Shown: one piece after another, positions 16,066-25,210 of the stretch
How positions within the stretch are numbered: position 1 is the first letter of the stretch
Layout: the number at the start of each line of letters is the position of its first letter
DNA from: an uncultured Pseudomonadales bacterium
Lineage (GTDB): Bacteria; Pseudomonadota; Gammaproteobacteria; Pseudomonadales; Azotimanducaceae
Length of the DNA stretch: 64,000 nucleotides
Assembly (NCBI GenBank): GCA_951813295.1
Contig: CATOTI010000002.1
Location: forward strand, 3,978,522-4,042,521
Direction of reading: 5' to 3'
Notes under the pieces: generated by a model
What the model was told of the DNA's origin: nothing
The model's input: only the letters and a program-made list of their open reading frames with translations
Databases searched by the model: none
Translations under genes and position numbers: made by a program

Positions 16066-17903
16066 TCAGGCGAACGTCATTCCGTCGAGATCGTCGTTCT
16101 CCCGCCAGCTCGCGAGCAGGGCGTTGAACGCGTTGATACCCGGCGCGTAGGGAGAGTTCTGCATGTTGCCGCGAACACCACGGCCTTCGCGATTGTAGTA
16201 ACCGGGCGTGCATTCCTCGAGGAAGGCCGCGGCGCCCGTTCCCGCGAGCTTGGTGATCTCGTCGACCCATTCGGCTTCCGCTTCGGCGGTGACCTCGACG
16301 GATTGGTGACCTCGGGACTGAACCGTATCGATCACGTAAGCGACGTGTACCGCCTGGTCGTCGAACATGGCGGTCATGTTCGGTGAGAGTCCGTTCTGGT
16401 TGATCCCGATCGTGAACCAGTTGGGGAATCCGTGACTCGCGAGTCCATGCAGCGTGCGGAAACCGTCGGCCCAATGATCGTAGAGCGACTGACCATCGCG
16501 TCCGATCGTGTCGAAGTCGACGCGTCGGTGCGGCGACGTCGTGATTTCGAATCCCGTCGCGTAGATGATGCAGTCGACCTCAAAACGCTCGCCGTTGGCG
16601 ATCACGGCGTCGTCGGTAATCGCTTCGACACCTTTGGCGTCGGCGACGTCGACCAGTCTCACGTTGTCGCGGTTGAAGGTCTCGAGGAACTCGTCGTTGA
16701 AGCACGGCCGTTTACAGAACTGTCGATACCACGGCTTCAGAGCTTCGGCGGCGTCGAAGTCTTCCTGGACCGAATCGTCCACGCGCGCGCGAATCTCGTT
16801 CATCTTCTCGAAATCAGCGATCTCGGCGCGCAGCATGATCTCTTCCATGTCGAGATCACCAGACTCGTCCCCGCGACTGAGCAGAGAGATGCCGATGCGT
16901 CGGGCGATGTCCGTCCAGCCGTCCGCGACGAGGTCCTCTGTCAGGTTCTGACCGGTAAGAACCGCCGCGAAGTTCTCCCGTCGGGCACGTTGCCAGCCAG
17001 GTTCGAGTGCTTCGTACCAGTCGGCGTCGGTCGGTTTGTTGCCGCGCAGGTCGACCGATGAAGGCGTGCGCTGGAAAACGTAGAGCTCCTTGGCGTGTTC
17101 GCCGATGAACGGCACGCACTGAATCGCCGTCGCCCCGGTGCCAATCACCGCGACGCGTTTGTCGGCCAGTTTCGTCAGGCCGCCGTTGTGATCGCCGCCG
17201 GTGTAGTCATAGTCCCAACGCGAGGTGTGAAACGTGTGGCCCTTGAACTTCTCGATGCCAGGAATGCCGGGCAGTTTGGGCCGGTTGGCGGGGCCCGTTG
17301 CCTGGATGACGAAGCGGGCTTTGATGTCGTCGCCGCGGTGGGTCGAGACCTGCCAGCGGGATTCGTCTTCGAGCCAGCGGACTTCTGTGACTCGTGTCTG
17401 AAAGAGCGCTTCGTCGTAGAGACCGAAGAAATCACCCACACGTTTCGAATGTTCGAAGATCTCAGGCGCGAACGAGTACTTCTCCTTCGGCATGAAGCCG
17501 GTCTCTTCAAGCAGCGGCAGGTAGCAGTAAGACTCGATGTCGCATTGCGCGCCGGGGTAGCGGTTCCAGTACCACGTGCCGCCAAAGTCGGCCCCCGCTT
17601 CGATGATGCGAACGTCTTTGATGCCGCGCTCCTTCAGGCGAGCACCGGCCATGAGGCCGCTGAAGCCCGCGCCGATCACGGCAACGTCGATCTCCATGGT
17701 GAGGGGATCACGCTCGAAGTCCTGGCCGGCAAAGGGGTCGTTATCCGCGTAATGGGCATGATCACCGGCCGTCTCGATGTATTGATCCTCGCCGTCGTCG
17801 CGCACGCGTCGATTGCGCTCAAAGCGGTACTTGGCGGCAATTCGGCGGGGTCGAAGTCGAGGTCAGGGAAGAGGTTGTGTAAGCGTTCTCGCTCTTGGCT
17901 CAT
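16066..17903 (-). CDS. Baeyer-Villiger monooxygenase (flavin-dependent), frameshifted near its N-terminus
   Basis: The main frame gives 579 residues from 17805. The true N-terminus lies in another frame beginning at the ATG at 17903 (MSQERERLHNLFPDLDFDPAEL). It joins the downstream KYRFERNRRVRDDGEDQYIE after a one-base deletion at about 17831-17841. The joined protein has FAD motif VAVIGAGFSG, NADP motif VAVIGTGATA and the BVMO fingerprint FKGHTFHTSRWD (F-x-G-x3-H-x3-W). It inserts oxygen next to ketones using NADPH and O2. It lies three genes from the TetR regulator in a run with the isomerase-like and hydrolase genes. The deletion could be real or an assembly error. Confidence 0.85.
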
Positions 17904-17979
17904 CTCATTTCGTCAGTGGTGCGGTTGATCGGGCAGTATCCAACGTCGTCGGCGAAGCGCAATGCGTGGTTGTACGTGA

Positions 17980-18456
17980 CTACTCGGCTTTCTTCGGCAA
18001 CACGGCGCGCACGCCGATGCCGAGCAGGACGAGGACGATGACGACGCTCGGCAGTGCCGGTAGGAAGCCGATGATGCCGAAGACGTCGGATGGTCCGAGC
18101 GCGTTATCGCCGAGGGTCAGCGCACGATTGCCGGCGGCATTGCCGAACCAGTAGAAGACGGTGAACGACCAGGCGACGTAGACGAATCCCCAGACGACGA
18201 ACCTCTCGAGCTTTGCGGAGAGCTCGAGTTTCGGCAGGGCCAGCGCGATCGCGATCACGAGCAGGCCATTCATCGCGCCGCCGGAATGTGCTCGAACCCA
18301 ACCTTCGGCCGTACCGTAGACGGCGAATTCGAGCACCGTTCCTGGCCAGACCTCGAAGCCGCCGAGCAGGGAAAACATGAGCATGAAACCGGCGAGCATG
18401 GCGACGAAGACCACGAGCATGCCGTGGGCCAGCATCAGACGTTGCAATCTATCCAT
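17980..18456 (-). CDS. styrene-oxide isomerase-like membrane heme protein
   Basis: 158 residues from the ATG at 18456, with four hydrophobic helices. Family words include GGFEVWPG, EGWVRAHSGGAMNGLLV, ALPKLELSAK and VFYWFGNAAGNRAL, which I recognise from StyC-type styrene oxide isomerases (usually ~170 residues). The likely heme and catalytic residues fall at His57, Asn63 and Tyr102, matching by position those I recall for the characterised enzyme. SOI converts aryl epoxides to aldehydes (Meinwald rearrangement). The gene overlaps the upstream hydrolase by eight bases, implying coupling. No styrene monooxygenase genes are nearby, so the substrate may differ. Confidence 0.7.
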   Translation of the reverse strand: MDRLQRLMLAHGMLVVFVAMLAGFMLMFSLLGGFEVWPGTVLEFAVYGTAEGWVRAHSGGAMNGLLVIAIALALPKLELSAKLERFVVWGFVYVAWSFTVFYWFGNAAGNRALTLGDNALGPSDVFGIIGFLPALPSVVIVLVLLGIGVRAVLPKKAE

Positions 18457-19360
18457 GGGCGAACTCCACACGATCAAAATCGGGCACCGGGATGTCGGGG
18501 TGGGCCGTGTCGAGCAGGGGGATGAGCGCGCCGTCGGGTAGTGCTGCATAGCCCGCGACCCAGTCGCGCATCCATTGGGGATCCTCGTCGCGCCGCGGAT
18601 TGTGGCCGGGCGCGAGCGCACGAAGCATAAAAGGACCCACGTTCGCGATCATCGAAGCGAAAAGCCTGACGACCTCGAGCGCCCGGGCGCTTCGACGCAG
18701 CTCTCGTCGCGCCTTGAGTGATGCCACCATGCCGAGCGCGCCGTAGCCCAAGACGTGAAACGAGCCGTGGAAGACGCCGAAGAAGCGTGGCCAGAAATCG
18801 CCGAAAGCGCTCATGTACGCGTCGAAGGCGACGGTCTTGTGTTCGGTTTCCTCGACCATGTGCATGAGCCAGAACGAAGCGACGTGCGGCGAGGCATTGC
18901 CGAACAGTGCACGTCGCTTACGGATGAACCACGTCGTGAAGCCGTTCGTCATGCACTCGAAACCCGCGCTGTAGGCGAGTCGCGCTCGCAGGCTCCGCGT
19001 GGACAGGCGCTCGTACGATGCCTTCAACTTCGTTTCGACCGCGTCGAGCTCGGGCGCGCCGTTTTGCTTGAGCAACTCGTTCATACGCCGATGGCAGCGG
19101 TAGTGGTTCGCTTCCTGACCCATGAAACCGCGCATGTCGTCGATGAGGTTCGGATCGTCCACGTGCTCGATCGCTTCGCGCATCGTCTTGACGAGGAATG
19201 GCTCGAGGTACGGCATCGTGATCGAGAAACCGTTGAAGAGTAACGAGCGGGAAACGTTGTCCGGCGCCCAGATCGGGTCGAGATCGTCGGGGAACTCGAA
19301 CGCAAATGGGCGCAACACGATCTCGTCGACGCATTTCGGCTGGTATTCGTAGCTCGCCAT
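18449..19360 (-). CDS. metal-dependent hydrolase (PF10118 family)
   Basis: About 303 residues from the ATG at 19360 (MASYEYQPKC), with a ggaggg ribosome site; the upstream extension to 19423 is unlikely. The ferritin-like helical pattern carries repeated E...H motifs, as in FMGQEANHYRCHRRMN and HMVEETEHKTVAFDAY, characteristic of the predicted metal-dependent hydrolase family. This family often neighbours alkane, epoxide and sterol catabolic genes. It is the first gene of a minus-strand run (hydrolase, isomerase-like, BVMO, DAHP synthase). It lies divergent to a TetR regulator at 19489, which probably controls it. Confidence 0.8.
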   Translation of the reverse strand: MASYEYQPKCVDEIVLRPFAFEFPDDLDPIWAPDNVSRSLLFNGFSITMPYLEPFLVKTMREAIEHVDDPNLIDDMRGFMGQEANHYRCHRRMNELLKQNGAPELDAVETKLKASYERLSTRSLRARLAYSAGFECMTNGFTTWFIRKRRALFGNASPHVASFWLMHMVEETEHKTVAFDAYMSAFGDFWPRFFGVFHGSFHVLGYGALGMVASLKARRELRRSARALEVVRLFASMIANVGPFMLRALAPGHNPRRDEDPQWMRDWVAGYAALPDGALIPLLDTAHPDIPVPDFDRVEFAHG

Positions 19361-19438
19361 CGCCCCTCCCGAGGTAGCACGCCAGCTAACGATGCCACCG
19401 ATCCCAGCAGGCGGCCATGTCATGCGGGTTGCTTTCTT

Positions 19439-19470
19439 GTTGAGCGTTACTTTATAAAGCGTTACTCAAC
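19439..19470. promoter_or_regulatory. palindromic TetR operator candidate
   Basis: A 32-bp dyad centred between 19454 and 19455, in the intergenic gap between the hydrolase (start 19360, minus) and tetR (start 19489, plus). Outer arms GTTGAG (19439-19444) and CTCAAC (19465-19470) flank a central CTTTATAAAG (19450-19459). The two intervening cgtta pieces form an extra direct repeat (GCGTTACT). Size, symmetry and position fit a TetR-family operator regulating both directions. Confidence 0.55.
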
Positions 19471-19488
19471 AGCGCTATAACGAGTCAC

Positions 19489-20073
19489 GTGTCCCCAGCA
19501 ACCCAAGTCGCCTATCGCCGAGCCCCAGCCGAGAAGCGCGACGCCTTGCTCAGGTCCGCGCGTGAACTCTTTGCCGAGCGCGGCTACGAACGGACGTCGA
19601 CGCAGCAGATTGCGGTGGCCGCGCAGGTTTCCGAAGGCATCCTCTTTCATCATTTCGGGTCGAAACGCGGCTTGTTCGAATGTGTGCTGGAAGAGTTCTT
19701 GCGCGCGAGTGCGGCGGCGACGTTGCCGGATGATCCTGCCGAACTCAGCGAAGAGGGCGTCGTTCGGGCGGCTTTCGACTTTGCCGACGCCAATCCGGCG
19801 CTCTATTCGGCGCTCGCCGATGCCGCGACCAAACTCGGCGAACCCGAAGGACGTCGCCGTAGTGATGTCGTCGTTTCAGCGATCGAAGCGCGGCTCGAAG
19901 TCGCGATGCGCCGCGGCGCCGTTCGGCGCGGTAATGCTCGCATCATGGCGGAACTGCAGTTCGCGCTTGTTGATGCGGCGTACGAGGCGTGGCACGCGAG
20001 CGGTCATCCGGAGCACCGCGAGGCATACATCGAAGAGGCGGTGCAATGCATGCAAAGCATGCTGGCGCCTTGA
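19489..20073 (+). CDS. TetR/AcrR-family transcriptional regulator
   Basis: 194 residues from a GTG at 19489. The N-terminal TetR helix-turn-helix is complete (ALLRSARELFAERGYERTSTQQIAVAA then GILFHHFGSKRGLFECVLEEF, about residues 19-65). The C-terminal ligand domain is unassigned. It lies divergently from the metal-dependent hydrolase/isomerase/BVMO run, with a strong dyad between them. It is also directly upstream of the carotenoid oxygenase and oxidoreductase pair, so it may govern both sets. Probably a repressor released by a hydrophobic ligand. Confidence 0.9.
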   Translation: MSPATQVAYRRAPAEKRDALLRSARELFAERGYERTSTQQIAVAAQVSEGILFHHFGSKRGLFECVLEEFLRASAAATLPDDPAELSEEGVVRAAFDFADANPALYSALADAATKLGEPEGRRRSDVVVSAIEARLEVAMRRGAVRRGNARIMAELQFALVDAAYEAWHASGHPEHREAYIEEAVQCMQSMLAP

Positions 20074-20127
20074 TCAAGTGCATTAACGACCGGCCAGGAC
20101 CGGTCGAATCATCATCAGGAGTACGAC

Positions 20128-21441
20128 ATGAGTGAAGCGGTAGAAACGGAGAAGCCTTTCTGGCTAGCAGGTAATTTCGCTCCGGTTACCGATGAGGTGA
20201 CCGCCACGAATCTCGAGGTCACCGGGAGCATTCCGCCGGAGCTCTCCGGGCGCTATCTGCGTAACGGATCGAACCCGCAGTCGGGGGCGTCGCCGCACTG
20301 GTTCCTCGGCAACGGCATGATCCACGGCGTCGAACTGGAAGGCGGCAAGGCCAACTGGTATCGCAATCGCTATGTCCGCACCCCGCTGATCGAAGGCGTC
20401 GACGACGGACCGAATGTGCACGATCGCACCCGATCCTTCGCGAACACGCACGTCATCGGCCACGCGGGCAAGATCCTCGCGCTCGAAGAAGGCCATTGGC
20501 CGTTCGAACTCACGAACAACCTCGAGACCGTTGGTGCACACAACTACGGCGGCAAGCTCGCGACCGGCATGACGGCGCACCCGAAGCTCTGCCCGGAGAC
20601 GGGTGAGTTGCTCTTTTTCGCCTACGGCATGTCGCCGCCCTTCCTGACGTATCACCGCGCCAACGCCGCCGGTGAACTCGTTCAGAGCGAAGAGATCGAG
20701 GTGAAGGGCGCGACGATGGTCCATGACTTCAACGTCACGCGAAACCACGTGATCTTCATGGATTTACCGCTCATCTGGGATCTCGCCGGAGCGGCGACGG
20801 GCCTGCCGATCCGCTGGAGTGACGAGTACGGCGCGCGCCTCGGCGTGATGCCGCGTAACGGTTCGAATGCGGACGTCGTCTGGTACGACATCGATCCCTG
20901 TTACGTCTTCCACCCGCTGAACGCCTACGAGGACGGCAACGACATTGTCATCGACGTCTGTCGCATGGAGCGCACGTGGGCTGGTGACGGCAACGATTCG
21001 CCGCCCGTCATGCATCGGTGGACGATCCATCAGGACACCGGAAAAGTGAGCGAGACGCCGATCGACGACCGGATGGCGGACTTCCCGCGCGTTCCCGATG
21101 CGGTTGTAGGGCTCCGTCATCGTTACGGATACGTGGCTGAGTTCGGCGACGGCCAGCCGGCGGCGAGTACGTTCCGAAAGTACGACTTCGACACGAACAC
21201 GTCCGATGCCCATGACCTCGGTGCTGGTCGGCACGGAGGTGAGCCGGTCTTCGTCCCGGCCGCCGGTGCAACCGCTGAAGATGACGGCTATCTCCTGAGT
21301 TTTCTCTTCGACGAATCGACGCAGAAGAGTGAATTGATCATCGTCGATGCGAGCAATATGGCCGCCGATCCCGTGGCACGGGTGCATTTGCCGGTGCGCG
21401 TTCCTGCCGGATTCCACGGCAGCTGGGTCGGCAATTCGTGA
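20128..21441 (+). CDS. carotenoid oxygenase (RPE65/CCD family)
   Basis: 437 residues. Seven-bladed propeller family: NLEVTGSIPPELSGRYLRNGSNPQ near residues 27-52, FLGNGMIHGVELEGGKANWYRNRYVRTP, and four iron-binding histidines in TAHPK, MVHDF, FHPLNAYEDGNDIVIDV and the C-terminal GFHGSW. Members cleave carotenoids or stilbenes (lignostilbene-type dioxygenases) with non-heme Fe(II) and O2. Start at the ATG at 20128. It overlaps the next oxidoreductase gene by four bases (GTGA), indicating an operon, with TetR upstream. Substrate not determinable. Confidence 0.92.
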   Translation: MSEAVETEKPFWLAGNFAPVTDEVTATNLEVTGSIPPELSGRYLRNGSNPQSGASPHWFLGNGMIHGVELEGGKANWYRNRYVRTPLIEGVDDGPNVHDRTRSFANTHVIGHAGKILALEEGHWPFELTNNLETVGAHNYGGKLATGMTAHPKLCPETGELLFFAYGMSPPFLTYHRANAAGELVQSEEIEVKGATMVHDFNVTRNHVIFMDLPLIWDLAGAATGLPIRWSDEYGARLGVMPRNGSNADVVWYDIDPCYVFHPLNAYEDGNDIVIDVCRMERTWAGDGNDSPPVMHRWTIHQDTGKVSETPIDDRMADFPRVPDAVVGLRHRYGYVAEFGDGQPAASTFRKYDFDTNTSDAHDLGAGRHGGEPVFVPAAGATAEDDGYLLSFLFDESTQKSELIIVDASNMAADPVARVHLPVRVPAGFHGSWVGNS

Positions 21442-22433
21442 TCAAAAAGAAGGTCGTCTTGAGAAGGCGGCCGGCGGGACAGCCGGTCGTCGAAGACTTC
21501 GGCATCGTCGACGAAGAGTTGACGAACCCGGCCGCGGGACAGGTGCTCGTCGAAGTCGAGCATCTGTCGATTGATGCGTTCATCCGGACGACGCTTGATG
21601 GCGACGAAGGATTACATGGCAGCATTGCGCTCGACACGCCGGTGACGGCGCTTGGCGTAGGTCGTGTCGTTACGAGTGAGTTCGACGGGCTTCAGGCAGG
21701 CGACGCGGTGTTCGGACCGGTCGGTGCTCAGACTCATCTGATTGCGCCCGGCGTGATGTTCAGGAAACTCCCTGATGGCGCAGAGGCGCGACAGTACCTC
21801 GGTGCGCTTGGCATGACGACGGGCCTCACCGCATACGCCGGGCTCATCAACGTCGGCGCCGTAGCCGAAGGAGAGACTGTGGTCGTCTCGGCCGCTGCGG
21901 GCGCGGTTGGCACGATGGCCTGCCAGATCGCGAAGATTCGTGGTGCCCGCGTCATCGGTATCGCTGGCGGACCGGCCAAGGCGCGTTTCCTGACCGAACA
22001 GATCGGCTGTGATGGCGCGATCGATTACAAGGCGGGCGGTGTCGATGCCGCGCTACGCGAACTTGCTCACGATGGTGTCGATCTCTACTTCGATAACGTC
22101 GGCGGTGAGCTGCTCGACACGGTGCTCGATCAATTAGCGATTGGCGCCCGTGTCGTGATCTGCGGCGCCATATCCCAGTACAACGATCGCGCCAACGTTC
22201 GTGGCCCGAATCTCTATCTCCGCCTGGCGGAGCGTAACGCGAGCATGCGCGGTTTCACGGTCGACCATTTCATGGCGGATTTCCCGCAAATGGAGCAGGA
22301 CATCGCGACGTGGCTGGCGAGCGGCCAGCTCGTGATGCCAGAACACATCGTCGAGGGCATCGAGGGCTTTCCGGAGGCGCTGATCATGCTCTTCACGGGT
22401 GGACACCGCGGAAAGCTCCTGGTCGCACCGTAG
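21438..22433 (+). CDS. NADP-dependent MDR oxidoreductase (CurA/leukotriene B4 dehydrogenase-like)
   Basis: 331 residues from a GTG overlapping the carotenoid oxygenase stop. Zinc-free medium-chain reductase pattern: ALGMTTGLTAYAGLINVGAVAEGETVVVSAAAGAVGTMACQIAKIRGARVIGIAGG, KARFLTEQIGCDGAIDYKA, DLYFDNVGGELLDTVL, then ISQYN. Members reduce alpha,beta-unsaturated ketones or aldehydes with NADPH. Pairing with the CCD-family gene suggests reduction of an enal/enone cleavage product, an inference from the four-base overlap. Confidence 0.9.
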   Translation: MIKKKVVLRRRPAGQPVVEDFGIVDEELTNPAAGQVLVEVEHLSIDAFIRTTLDGDEGLHGSIALDTPVTALGVGRVVTSEFDGLQAGDAVFGPVGAQTHLIAPGVMFRKLPDGAEARQYLGALGMTTGLTAYAGLINVGAVAEGETVVVSAAAGAVGTMACQIAKIRGARVIGIAGGPAKARFLTEQIGCDGAIDYKAGGVDAALRELAHDGVDLYFDNVGGELLDTVLDQLAIGARVVICGAISQYNDRANVRGPNLYLRLAERNASMRGFTVDHFMADFPQMEQDIATWLASGQLVMPEHIVEGIEGFPEALIMLFTGGHRGKLLVAP

Positions 22434-22475
22434 CCGAACTCTGCGTCCGGATGTCCTGAACCGAGGCAATCGAGG

Positions 22476-23222
22476 TTAGAGCTCGCGAATCCAGATGTTC
22501 CTGAAGCTCACGGGATTGCCGTGGTCCTGGAGTTTGAGCGGTGCACAGCCGTGCGCCTCGTAGACCGGCGCACCGATCCATCGAGTCGGCCCACGCACTT
22601 CGACATGGTTCTGCACGACGACGCCGTTGTGGAGGACGGTGAACGTCGCGGGGCTCATGAGTTCGTCGTCGGCGAAACGTGGGCTCTGAAAAATGATGTC
22701 GTAGCTCTGCCACTCGCCCGGTGGTCGCATCACGTTGACCAGCGGGATGTACTGTTTGTAGACGCTCGCGGCCTGGCCATTGGCATAGCTGCGGTTTTGG
22801 TATGAATCGAGTACCTGGATTTCGTAGCGTTCCTGCAGGAAGACCCCGCTGTTGCCGCGACCTTGGCTCACGAGGCGATCATCCACGGGCGGCGAACGCC
22901 ATTCGAGGTGTAGTTGCACGTCGCAAAAACTCTGCTTCGTACGGATATCACCCGTCCCCGGTACGACCGTAAAGGCGTGGTCCTCGACGCGCCACGTCGC
23001 GGGGCCACCGCGAACGGATTCGAAGCCTTGTAGGTCGGTTCCGTCGAAAAGTACTACCGCGTCCGAAGGCGCCGCGTTGACTGGCGCTTCGATCACTTTC
23101 GGTTCCGGCTCCCAGACCTCGGTCGCTTCCGATAGTCGGATGTGCTCGCGCTGCTCTTCGGACGTCTCTTCGGCGATGGCACCGGAAGCAAAGAAGATGA
23201 TGAGAAATCGGACGAGAATCAC
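22476..23222 (-). CDS. secreted 3-keto-disaccharide hydrolase-domain (DUF1080) protein
   Basis: 248 residues from a GTG at 23222 with an excellent ribosome site (ggaggaaacg). The signal peptide is residues 1-18 (VILVRFLIIFFASGAIA). The DUF1080 concanavalin-like domain runs from about residue 50 (VLFDGTDLQGFESVRGGPATWRVEDHAFTV) to the C-terminal SFRNIWIREL, with GNSGVFLQERYEIQVLDSY in the middle, all hallmark phrases. Some members hydrolyse 3-keto-glycosides. The gene lies downstream of the MFS transporter on the same strand (26-base gap), hinting at uptake of the product. Confidence 0.88.
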   Translation of the reverse strand: MILVRFLIIFFASGAIAEETSEEQREHIRLSEATEVWEPEPKVIEAPVNAAPSDAVVLFDGTDLQGFESVRGGPATWRVEDHAFTVVPGTGDIRTKQSFCDVQLHLEWRSPPVDDRLVSQGRGNSGVFLQERYEIQVLDSYQNRSYANGQAASVYKQYIPLVNVMRPPGEWQSYDIIFQSPRFADDELMSPATFTVLHNGVVVQNHVEVRGPTRWIGAPVYEAHGCAPLKLQDHGNPVSFRNIWIREL

Positions 23223-23248
23223 CGTTTCCTCCGAACGCGCGGCGGTCC

Positions 23249-24547
23249 CTAAGCGGGTGCCGAGGCGAGTTCTTCGCGCAGGTTCTTGGCGGCGAACCAG
23301 AAGTGCGCCGTCGACCAGGCCATGGCGGCCGGCAGCAGCGGGAGCATGGCGTAGCGCAAGCTCTCGTCGCCGAAATCCGCCGCCAGCGTGTCGCTCAAGA
23401 CACCGACCGCCCACGGGCCCATGCCAAGGCCGATGATGTTGAGAACAAAAAAGAGGATTGCCGATGCGAGCGCGCGCATCCGCAAGCCAACCAATCCGTG
23501 GGTGATCGCGAGGGCATTGCCGAGATACACGTTGAATAGGATGCCGGGCACGATCGAAAGGGTCAGTGCGACGTAGGGGTTATCGACGAGGTAGACGGCG
23601 ACCATGAAGGGGATCGTGATGACGCCCGTGATCGTCGGCAGCCACATGTGCCAGCGCCGATCTTTAGTGCCGAGTCGGTCGGCGATGACGCCGCCGGCGA
23701 AGACACCAATCGCGCCCGCACCACCGAGAATCATTCCGAGCCAGGTACCGAGTTCGCCGGTTGTCATGTCATGCGAACGGATCATGAAGGAGGCGGTCCA
23801 ACTACTCGTGCTGTAACCCGCGAACGCGTTGAGTGCGGCACCAAAGGCGATATGACGAAAGCTGATCCGCGACCAGAGGAGCTTGATCACATCGCTGACC
23901 GGCACCGCGTCGGCGACGCTACGCGCTTCCGCCAGGCCGCGAATCGGCTCGCGTACGCTCATCAGCACGACGACTGAGACCAGTACACCCGGTAGCCCGA
24001 CGACGAAGAATGCGGTCCGCCAGTCGAAAACCTCGTTCAGCCAACCGCCAGCGAAAAAGCCGAGCATGATTCCGAAATTGACACCCATCGCGTAAAAAGC
24101 GAGCGCGCTGGCGCGTTGCGTTTCCGGGTACATGTCCGAGATCATCGAATGCGCTGGTGGACTACCGCCTGCCTCGCCTACACCGACGCCGATTCGTGCC
24201 AGCAACAGGTGCAGGTAGTTCTGTGCCAGACCACTGGCGGCCGTCATCAAGCTCCAAAGCCCGACAGCACCCGCGATGATGTTCTTCCGGTTGGACGTAT
24301 CCGCCCAACGTGCGATCGGGATTCCGGCGGTGACGTAGAACAGCGCGAAGGCGAAGCCGGTCAGAAGCCCGAGTTGACCGTCGGAAAGCACGAGGTCGGC
24401 CTTGATGGATTCCTGCAGGATTGCGAGAAGCTGGCGATCGACGAAATTGAACGTGTAGACGATCGTGAGGACCACCAGCACATAGCTGCGGTAGGACTTG
24501 CTGGCGTAAGGGTTGGCGCCGGCGCCGGAAGAGCCGAGTTGGTTCAA
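23249..24547 (-). CDS. MFS transporter, spinster-like
   Basis: 432 residues with twelve predicted helices. MFS motif A appears between helices 2 and 3 (PIARWADTSNRKNI) and the spinster-type signature LLLARIGVGVGEAGGSPPAHSMISDMYP near helix 4. The N-terminal FNFVDRQLLAILQESIKADL is shared with the second MFS gene at 30897-32153. This subgroup is frequent in Sphingomonadales and Gammaproteobacteria next to aromatic and lipid catabolic genes. Substrate unknown. Confidence 0.92.
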   Translation of the reverse strand: MNQLGSSGAGANPYASKSYRSYVLVVLTIVYTFNFVDRQLLAILQESIKADLVLSDGQLGLLTGFAFALFYVTAGIPIARWADTSNRKNIIAGAVGLWSLMTAASGLAQNYLHLLLARIGVGVGEAGGSPPAHSMISDMYPETQRASALAFYAMGVNFGIMLGFFAGGWLNEVFDWRTAFFVVGLPGVLVSVVVLMSVREPIRGLAEARSVADAVPVSDVIKLLWSRISFRHIAFGAALNAFAGYSTSSWTASFMIRSHDMTTGELGTWLGMILGGAGAIGVFAGGVIADRLGTKDRRWHMWLPTITGVITIPFMVAVYLVDNPYVALTLSIVPGILFNVYLGNALAITHGLVGLRMRALASAILFFVLNIIGLGMGPWAVGVLSDTLAADFGDESLRYAMLPLLPAAMAWSTAHFWFAAKNLREELASAPA

Positions 24548-24604
24548 GAGGAGGTCAGCGCCAGAGAAAGTAGCGGCGGATGGTGCGTGGCGTGCTGATG
24601 CGCG

Positions 24605-25199
24605 TCAAGGTGCGCCGGCGCGGCTCGATTCGGGCCAGGCTCGCCTCGTCATCTGGTAGGTGCGAAAGGCGAGCCGGCGTTGATGTTTAGGGTTCCAGCG
24701 CCGCTCCTCACGGTGAAGCTCAAACCCATGCGCTTCGATCGACGCGACGGAGTTTTGGTTGTGCGTCCAGACTTCCGTCTCGATGAGATCGGCTTTCAGG
24801 TCGTTGAAGCTATAGCCAAAACATCAGCGCTCGAGCGGCCCGGTTGTGTCCTTTGCGCCAGAACGGTCTCGCGATGCGGTTGCCTTCGCCGACGACGCGG
24901 CGACCATCGTCCGTCGTCGCGAGGGTGAGAAAGAAGCGGCCGATGACGCGACTGGACGGATTGTCGATGATCATCCAGGTCGAAACGTCGTCCATCGCAA
25001 GATAGTTCTCGAGTTCGGCCTCGGCGTCCGCCGCGGAGTCGAGCACGGCGTTGCCCGTCCAGACGTGCATCTCGGGATCGGCGTTCATCTCGAAATAGTC
25101 CGTTGCGTCCCCGGCCGACACGGGCGCACGCAGCGTGACGAGCGAATCGGTGAACGTTGGGACGGGCCGCGGCATGACCAAGCGCTGCATGCCGGTCAT
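24605..25199 (-). CDS. GNAT N-acetyltransferase, frameshifted
   Basis: The first frame from the ATG at 25199 gives 129 residues of a RimJ/RimL-type GNAT (DSLVTLRAPVSAGDATDYFEM, RVIGRFFLTL, RPFWRKGHNRAARALMFW) and stops at 24810. The C-terminal part (FNDLKADLIETEVWTHNQNSVASIEAHGFELH) continues in another frame to a TGA at 24605. Base 24815 appears as one extra base; without it the two parts join smoothly as ...MFWYSFNDL. It starts 12 bases after the enoyl-CoA hydratase stop on the same strand. Real decay or a single-base assembly error. Confidence 0.75.
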
Positions 25200-25210
25200 G
25201 CGCCGAGACG

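Noticed and set aside
17095..17928. 277-residue plus-strand frame opposite the BVMO
   Set aside because: Antisense to a gene carrying FAD, NADP and BVMO fingerprints; no own signal.
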